A stretch of DNA of 64,000 nucleotides, taken from assembly GCA_002989075.1 (NCBI GenBank), contig PSQN01000017.1, positions 4,657,453 to 4,721,452 of the forward strand, written 5' to 3'. Source of the stretch: Arthonia radiata (taxonomy: Eukaryota; Ascomycota; Arthoniomycetes; Arthoniales; Arthoniaceae). The notes beneath the pieces are model-generated. The model had not been told where the DNA came from, ran no database searches, and worked only from the letters and a program-made list of their open reading frames with translations. Every line of letters starts with the position of its first letter. The stretch's first letter is position 1. Both the position numbers and the translations under genes were made by a program. This document shows, one piece after another, positions 56,032 through 64,000 of the stretch.

Positions 56032-59000
56032 CTTTAATTGATCGCTAAAAGATAACAACCGACAAAGAAAAAGATATATATTCTTCTATTTTATAACTAA
56101 CTCTAAACGTAAGGTTCTATTAGAAGATATATTTTTATTAGATAAGAAGGAACGCCGATTAGTAAGACGTTTACTTAGTTTAGCAACATTAGTACGAAGT
56201 ATACCTACGTTATCTTAAGGACGTATCGAAAAGAAATTAATATTAGTAAGATACTACGCTAAACAGCGTAACAGAATTTTTAATATACTTAAACAATTTA
56301 TACTAAACATACTAAAACAATTTATAATCGAACTAATTAATATTTAAGATAATAAAGACTTAGACGATACATCTAATAAAATAACTATAGTTAGAATTAA
56401 ACTTTATTTAAACGATTATATAGCTTTAGAACTATTTCTAATACTTTATAAACTTACTTTTATACTTAACTTATCTAAGTTTAATAATAATACAAAGAAG
56501 GTTATATTTATAGAATTATAACTTAAAGGAGGACTACTATAGTAGTTCTTATTAATTTTATAAGACCGATTAACAAACAGAGAACAAGCTAAGTAGAAAA
56601 CAAAGATACTTTTTATTCACACTAATTATATCTCGATACTTAGAGACATATATAGTAGGAAAGACTCTAAAAAGAATACTTAATTTAAAATTTAGCGACT
56701 TCAGTAAGGTAATATACTAGCAGCACAATACGCTAGTAAGTTTATATAATTTATCTATCTTACGGAATTTAAAGAAGAAGCACTTATAAATTAGTTTTAT
56801 TAAAAACTTAACAAAGATATTAAAAATATGTTTATATATTAAAATAAACTAATATCTCTACTTATATTTAGAACCTACGCTATTAAGTTAAATAAACGGA
56901 ACTAAAAATAATAACGTAAGAAATAAAGATTCTAAAATACTTAGATATTTAATACTTTTAAATAGCGTAATACGAGAGTTACTAAATCTATAGACCTTAA
57001 CGCCTTCTAAAAGAAACCTAGAAAGTAATATAGCAAACTATCTAATAAGGATAGAAAGCACTAACTTACAAATAACCTCTATCTTTACTATAGTAAAGAG
57101 GAACACCGAGCAAACAAATACTACACTCTAAAATTAAAGAAACAGTTTTACTTTAAGAAGCTTTTAGTACTTATAAGAAGAAGCGGATATTAATAGAAAC
57201 AGTTATAAGAGAATTTAAAGCTTAAAGTACTAGCAACCTACTCTATTAAGGATAATAATAGTAAACAATTATAATTGTTTACTCTATAGGAAGCAATAGA
57301 GTTTAAAGTCAACGTACCTGCTTAAAAGAAATATATCTAAAAACATTATATTTCTTAGAAATTTATAACTATACTTTTTACTAAGTATAAAAATAACAAT
57401 GTTGAAGCAGAAAATCTACTATACTAACTTACCGGAGATAAGTAGTATAAGCTAACATAGCAAGAAATAAATAAATAGACAGATAATAAAGAATAAAGAA
57501 ACCCTCTAGAACTAGTTTAAAAAAACAATAAATAGACTATCTTAGTTAGAACTCTTCTTAGAAGTAATATAAACTAGAACGATATATTTAAAATATACGA
57601 CTATATTACAAATCTACAATACTTTAACGACAATATAGACAAAACTTAAGATAAAAGCTATAAATCTAATAAATCTAATAAATCTAATAAATCTAATATT
57701 AAAGTATATAACAATATAGACGTTACCTTTAGACAAATAAAATAAGTTAATATTATCTTTCTATTGCAATTACTAATTATAAACCTATTTGCAATAGTTA
57801 TAATCTTATTAGACTAGACGGTAATTGCACTCTTTAAAGAAAACAATAAATAGAATATCTAGATTATTAAACGTTCTAGCCTAGACGATATTAAATTTAG
57901 ATAGGCAGTACTACGAGAGATAGGACAACGGTAGTTTCTAGTTCGACTAAGATAACAATTAGAAAACACTAATATCGCCTTAACAGAGAGATTAGTACGA
58001 CGACTAGTATCTCTCTATCTAAACTCTGTTCCTTTACTTAAGAAAGACGAGGTTAAGAAAGAGTAAAAATTCTACTTAACGGAACACTAGTAACTACAAT
58101 AATCGATATCGACGCTATAGAAAATTTTATTTATCTAGACACCGTTAAGAATATTAAAGAAAAAATATAGAAAAATAAGAAAACTTATTAGTTGCAAGTT
58201 ACTAATAGTACAGATACAGCGTATTAAAACGGCTTAATTATACATAAAGTTAGAACTATTATAAAGACAGAAAATATAAAAACTAATATTGTGTTATACG
58301 TAATAAATATAGAAACTTATTAAGTTATCTTTAGAACGCTATTTCTTAACAAGCACTTACTAACATAGAGACAAATACTAACACAATTTACGATTCGCAA
58401 TGTAAATAATATTAACCGGCATAAAGAAAGATTATCTATACTTAGTAGTTAAAAAGACAATTTATAGAATAAAACCTTTCTATACGACAATTTATTTCTA
58501 TATAGAATATATAAATAAGTAAAGAAGACAATTTATATAGCAATAACAATAGACTTAAGCCTAACTTTACTTATCGAGTATTAATAGTACAAACAAGTTT
58601 TTTAAGAAGACGTCGACAATAAGCTTTTAAAGTATATATCTTAGAACTATAAGATTAAACTTAAATCTAATACTAATTCTAGAGGAACAAAGCTCTATAA
58701 AATAAGCTTAGTACTTTGAGAGGAATATCGAAAATATATCGAAAAGCTACTTAAAAAGAGATTTATTCGAAGATCTAAAGCCTTAATAGCCTATTTACTG
58801 TTCTTCGTTCTAAAGAAAGGAAGAAAGATTCGATCTATCGTTAACTATAGATTACTTAATAATATTATACAAAAGGATAGATACTTATTGCCTCTTATAG
58901 AAGATATACTTAACTGTCTTTAGAAAGCAACTTAGTTTATAAAAATAGATCTATAAAGAGTATATAATTTAATCTAAATTAAAGAAGAAGATAAGTAGAA

Positions 59001-62000
59001 GATAGCCTTTAAGATAATCTTAGGTATATATAAATACCTTGTAATGCTATTTAAACTTAGTAACGCTCTAGCAACATTCTAAAAATATATTAATAACGTG
59101 TTATATAAGAACCTCAATATTTACGTTCTTGCTTATATAAACAATATTATTATCTTCTTTAAGATATTAAAGGAATATAAGAAATATATTAAATAAGTTC
59201 TAAATTAGCTTTAAAAGTATAAACTCTAAGTAAAACTCGCTAAGTACGAATTTTACGTTAAAAAAACAAAGTTTCTTAGATACTAAATTAGTAAAGAATA
59301 CATTAAGATATTAGAAGAGAAAGTAAGAGCTATTAAAAAATAGCTAACACTAAAATTAATTAAAGACATTTAGTCTTTTCTCGGCTTTAGAAACTTCTAT
59401 AGAAAGTTTATAAGAAACTACTTTAAAAGAGGAAAAGCCCTTACTAAGCTAATAAGAAAGAGAATTCTATTTGTGTAGGAACAACCTTAGTAAGAAGTAT
59501 TTAAGAAGCTTAAGTTATAGTTTATATTGAAACTAGTATATATTCTATTTTACTATAAAAATCTAATTATAATCGAAACCGATGCGTTAAATTACGCTAT
59601 TAGAGTATACTTAAACTAACTTAAAAAAGGAAAGCTATACTTAGTTGTATTTTACTTACAAACAATAATAAATTTAGAACTTTAGTACAATATCTACAAT
59701 AAAGAGCTACTTAAAATAGTTAAAGCGCTTAAATATTAGAAACTCTACTATATTATAGCTAAATACTAAATTTACGTTATTACGAACTATTAAAATTTTA
59801 TATACTTTATAAGTATAAAGGTTCTTAACAGACGACATATATAATAAATAGAAGAGCTTATAAACTTTAACTATTAAATTATTTATACTAAAGGATTAGA
59901 AAACGGACGAGTAGATATACTTAGTAGACAACTAAACTACTTAGAAAACAAGAAACAGTTCTTATACGCTATATTTTAAAAAAACTAAGATAGTTTATTA
60001 AAAAACAATAAATATACGCTCGTAACAATCCTTACAATTAAATAAAGGCTATTAAAGAAATAAATTCTTTAAGCTTATAAATTGAACCTATACGTTAAGA
60101 TATATAATAAGCATTACAAGAATAATTTTTTTATTTATATAAAAGAAAAGGTCTACGTTTCTATAGCGCTATAGAAAGAACTTATTTATAAACATTATAA
60201 AGCAGAATACTGAGAAATAGGATTAACGATTAAAACAATATAATAGCGATATTTTATTCTTAAACTACAAAACAAAATTACAAGACTTATAAACGACTAC
60301 AATATTTATAAGAAAAGTAAATATAAACGTTATAAACCTTATAAATTACTATAACTATTAGAGGCCTTAGAGGCTCTATAACATTTAATTACTATAAATT
60401 TTATTACTAACTTATTTAAATTAAAAGAACTAGAAAATACTACGGTATACAATACTATCTGTGTAATAGTAGACAGGCTTACAAAGTACGCGTACTTTAT
60501 ACCGGTAGTACGAATAAATATAGCAGAGAACCTTATATTTATTTTGTATCGAGTTATTATTATAGTATATAGCGTATCTAAAGAAATAATCTCTAACAGA
60601 AATAAACTCTTTATATTAAAATTCTAGACTTTACTTATAAAGCTTATAAATATTAAGTACAAGCTATCAATATTATTTTATCTTTAAACAGATAGACAAA
60701 CTAAACAGACTAACTAGACGCTTAAATAGTTTTTATACGCATACGTTAACTATAAGCAAAACAATTGGGTATTACTACTACTACTCGTATAGTTCGTTTA
60801 CAATATAAACTATAGTTCTTTTACAGACGAAATACTGTATTACGCAAACTATAGACTCTATTCTATTCTTATACACAACTTATTGGTCTTAGACATTTTT
60901 TTAAAAAAAGTAAAGATCTTAAAGAATAAGCTAATAGCTTTATACAAGTAATTAACCCTTAAAATTACTTTTGTGTTATTAAAATAGAGTTATTAAGCTA
61001 ATAAATATAGGTTGTATAAATCTAACTTTAAGAAGAAGAACAGTGTTTACTTCCGCTATAAATATATTAAGACAAAAAGACTAAACAGCAAGTTAGACTA
61101 TATAAAGCTTAAGCTATTTAAGATTAATAAGAAACTAAAACTAGTTACGTTTAAACTTAAACTTCTAACAACAATACGTATACATTTAGTCTTTTATAAG
61201 TTATTACTAGAACTAGTACTTAATATTAAACTACTAGGACCTATTTACTTAGACAATTAGATATAGAAACTAGAAATATAAAGTAAAAGAAATACTCGAC
61301 GACCGCAAACAGAAAGAAACGTACTAGTACCTTGTTAGATAGAAGAAATACTCTAACAGTAAAAATTTATAGAAACTAGTTAAAAATCTTAAATGTTGCT
61401 AGTATCTTCTAAACTAGTATTAATAGAGTTAAGCTAACTTAATAGAGTCTCGTTAACAATAAACTTTATACCGCTTAGCATTAACTAGTTATATTCTAAC
61501 TTAATTATTAACTTCTTCTATTTTAGCAACTTATCTTAAGTATTTAAATCGATACGCTCTTTATTTAAATCGGCTAACTCTTACTTAATTGTAAGCTTAG
61601 CTCGCTTAGTATTTAACTCGGCTTATTAAGCTTCTACTCTCTTACAACGCGTAATACGCGCTTCTTTATTAGCCGAATCTAAACGTCTTTAAATCTTATT
61701 ACTTTAAGAATTAAATACCTTTACTATAAGATAAGTTAGTATGAGCTAAATACAGAATAACGAGTAAAATACGGACCATTAGCCTAGATAATTGCTACGT
61801 TATAGCGCTTCTCTTTCTTAATACAAGGAATACAAGTAATCTTTTGGTATACAAAATAACACCTCTTTAACTATCGAACACAGTTTAAATAAGAAGGTAT
61901 ATTATTAAGAATAACCTAAGGCTTGTTTAAGAACTAAAAGGATTTATACGAAGATTTAGAAAGTAGCTTCTAACAGCGAGATTTAGTAACAGTACTATAA

Positions 62001-62114
62001 AATTTTAATATAATAACTTATAGAAAAGAAAATACTAAAGACAATAGATAGACTTATAAGTATTTATAGTGCAGTTAGTTAATTAAGAATAATTTAACCT
62101 TAAGAGAGGAATTG

Positions 62115-62566
62115 TATAACAGCTATATAACTAGATTCTCAAATTAGCCTTACAATAGATTTTCTAAATAAAAAAGACTAGTATTACTAGCTAAACTTAG
62201 TATTAAACTAAACGGGTTACGTATAGAATAAACCCGCTAAACTAAAGTAATCTACTAGAGAGTTTAGTAGAAATATAGAATAGAAGCTACAGCTATAAAC
62301 TATATAGCTACGATAGTAGACTACCTCTATAGACTAATATTAGTTAACTTATTACTCTGTCTTAAACTTAATTACTTATAATAGTAACGTATCTTCTACC
62401 TTTTACGTTTAATAGTCTACTATTGTGTTAGACTATTGCCTCGGTTCTTAAACTAAAGCCTTAATTAATTGCTTATACTATATATATTATACTTGTCTTT
62501 TGTTATTGCCCCTATCCCTTGAGCCTATAACCTCTATGCTAGAAGATACAATCTAGCAGCGTTATA
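62115..62566 (+). repeat. Gypsy D 3' LTR (452 bp)
   Basis: Starts TATAACAGCTATATAACTAG and ends CTAGCAGCGTTATA; preceded by a purine tract AAGAGAGGAATTG. Confidence 0.83.
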
Positions 62567-63495
62567 CTTGTCTATAGCTAACTATACGTAAGTATAAATA
62601 AGAGACGACTATACATTAACAATTCTATACGACAACAAGTACTTAGTTAATTACTAAAATACTTAAGAAATACGATTAATTTCGATATCTATTTAAAGAA
62701 GCTAAGCCGAACTTAGCTCTTTTAGAATATAAGCCGTAGAATTATACAATACCTTTATAAGAAGATTAAACGCTAATATTTAGTTTAATATACTTTCTAT
62801 TAGAAGCAGAAAATTAAACGCTCTACGACTATTTTAATAAAAACCTTAAGAAAGGTTTTATCCAAAAATTAATATTACTAGCCGAATATTTAATACTCTT
62901 TGTACCGAAGAAAAATAGTAAACGACAACTCTATATAGATTACTAACAACTAAACAGGGTAACTGTTAATAACTAATATCCGCTACTATATATTGATAAA
63001 ATTATAGATCGATTATACGACGTACAATAGTTTACTAAGTTTAATCTACAAGAAGTCTATAACTTAATTTATATAAAAGAGGATAAAGAGTAGAAAACAG
63101 CCTTCTATATAAGATATAGACTTTTTAAATATTGCGTTATACCCTCTAAGCTAATAAACGTACTAGCATTATTCTAGAAACTAATTAACAATACGCTTAG
63201 TAACTATCTAAATATATTTATAACTGCTTATTTAGACAATATTTTAGTATATAACTATATACTAAAAGAATATAAGAAACATATTAAAAAGGTATTAGAA
63301 AGATTAATATATACCGATTTACAAATTAATATCGAGAAAACCTAGTTTTACTAATAATCTGTTAAATTTCTTAGATTTATAATTACTAAGCACGGTCTTT
63401 AAATAGAAGATTTAAAGATTTAATTTGTTTTAACCTAGCTTATACTAAAAAATATAAAATAACTATAATAGTTTTTTAGTTTTACTAACTATTAT

Positions 63496-64000
63496 TGTTG
63501 AAAATTAACCAACTAGCTGGTTAGCCGGAACCCTCAGGGGCCCGGAGTATCGAACAGGTTCTACTAGCTGTCTTAGTCTAGAATAGAACAAGCCTTTTAC
63601 CTAAAGGGTTGGGTCTAGTAGCCCGGACCTAGGACAAAAAGAAGTATTATACGACCTATCTTAGATAGCTAGCCTGTAGTTTAAGACAATATAGAATAAA
63701 CTTAGAGACTAATAGTTTTAAATAGACGAATTTACTATCTTATATAGTAAGTTACAGGTTATCTAGCTTCTATCAAAAGAACAGATATTTAGTAAGTTCT
63801 ATATAGGCCGCTAGACTTAGATATATAAGCTAAAATCTTTTTAAAAGATTTTAGCTAATAAGACAGACAATATAACAATAGCTTCTCCTTGCTACTAAGT
63901 ATTGTATCTATACTAAGTCTAAGTATTGTACTAGTCTTAAGCTGGTCTCGTCTTTCTACTCTTTATAGTAGTATTCTTCTTCTTCTCTGCCCCCTTTTTA
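63496..64000 (+). mobile_element. Copia 2, LTR at window edge (fossil)
   Basis: Starts TGTTGAAAATTAACC and matches the 507-bp Copia 1 LTR through to the last base of the window, about 2 bp short of the full LTR. It interrupts Gypsy C in its reverse-transcriptase/RNase H region. Whether it is a solo LTR or the 5' end of a full element cannot be seen. Confidence 0.8.

Larger units (their letters stand above)
55580..62566 (+). mobile_element. Gypsy LTR retrotransposon D (fossil, different family)
   Basis: 6,987 bp with 452-bp LTRs (55580-56031, 62115-62566), inserted into Gypsy C. Target duplication CTTAT/CTTGT (55575-55579, 62567-62571); the single mismatch is a RIP-type G-to-A change, and Gypsy A has CTTGT at the equivalent place (near 48,953). 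Parts on the plus strand are gag-like (about 56,100-57,300), reverse transcriptase (about 58,780-59,180), RNase H (about 59,560-59,900) and integrase (about 60,360-60,800). Its LTR and internal sequence differ from Gypsy A/B/C. RIP-saturated; dozens of breaks. Confidence 0.83.
32414..63495 (+). mobile_element. Gypsy LTR retrotransposon C (outermost, fossil, interrupted)
   Basis: The oldest layer of the stack. Its 5' LTR (32414-32884) is followed by gag-region DNA that continues through four visible pieces: 32885-32988, 38402-38526, 53142-55579 and 62567-63495. The pieces are separated by Copia 1, Gypsy A and Gypsy D, each flanked by a target duplication, and the last is ended by Copia 2 at 63,496. 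The final piece reaches the reverse-transcriptase region (about 62,870-63,330); the rest and the 3' LTR lie beyond the window. Same family as Gypsy A (same 471-bp LTR). Heavily RIP-mutated and broken in dozens of places. Confidence 0.75.

Noticed and set aside
57661-57690. Short tandem repeat of AATCTAATA-like units suggesting a CRISPR-like or satellite array
   Set aside because: Only about four units of 9 bp in a TA-rich element; a minor microsatellite within Gypsy D, and CRISPR arrays are not expected in fungi.
61012-61260. 82-codon open frame inside Gypsy D
   Set aside because: A Lys/Leu-rich stretch of the element's own integrase-side polyprotein that happened to stay open; not a host gene.

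Overview
The window is nuclear DNA of a filamentous ascomycete. The genes have short introns (49-84 bp) with GT..AG ends and CTAAC/CTGA-like branch sites. The gene set is typical of Pezizomycotina (PalH, a hydrophobin, a G1/eqolisin peptidase, Mvp1). The repeats carry the mark of repeat-induced point mutation (RIP): C-to-T and G-to-A saturation, with TA everywhere. A Dothideomycete of the Mycosphaerellales type is my best guess; nothing here proves the order.

Layout. (1) From 1 to about 30,150 lies a gene-bearing arm of normal composition with 14 supported protein genes: DCN1 (partial, -), a previously untracked 59-residue secreted Cys-rich protein (-), POL12 (-), a Sec14/PDR16-like lipid transfer protein (+), GCD2 (+), a secreted flavin amine oxidase (+), a secreted G1 peptidase (-), a LURP-one-related protein (+), MVP1 (-), palH (-), NHA1 (+), IMP1 (+), an ACMSD-type amidohydrolase/decarboxylase (-), a 2-oxoglutarate/Fe(II) oxygenase (+) and a hydrophobin (-). 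Nine of the gene models needed joining across introns that I placed from splice sites, reading frame and family similarity. (2) From 30,157 to about 30,600 is a piece of unidentified transposon-like DNA that is hardly mutated. (3) From about 30,600 to the end is 33 kb of RIP-saturated transposon graveyard with no host gene.

The graveyard can be read as a nested stack. A Tc1/mariner relic is followed by a Gypsy element (called C, LTR 471 bp, starts 32,414). C is interrupted four times: by a Copia element (32,989-38,401), by a second Gypsy of the same family (A, 38,527-53,141), by a different Gypsy (D, 55,580-62,566) and by a second Copia whose LTR starts at 63,496 and runs off the window. Gypsy A itself contains an inverted Gypsy (B, 41,548-48,837). 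Every complete insertion has equal-length LTR pairs (507/507, 471/471, 450/450, 452/452) and a 5-bp target duplication (ATAGC, AATTA, CTATC, CTTAT/CTTGT), so the order of events is secure.

Functional links. palH (alkaline pH sensor) and NHA1 (Na+/H+ antiporter) are divergent and share an intergenic region that holds three PacC-type GCCAAG cores, two of them as a perfect 12-bp palindrome. The POL12 promoter holds two ACGCGT (MCB) boxes within a repeated 13-bp unit, fitting G1/S control. The ACMSD-type enzyme and the 2OG oxygenase share a 317-bp divergent promoter. Secreted products (small Cys-rich protein, amine oxidase, acid peptidase, hydrophobin) are scattered among the housekeeping genes.
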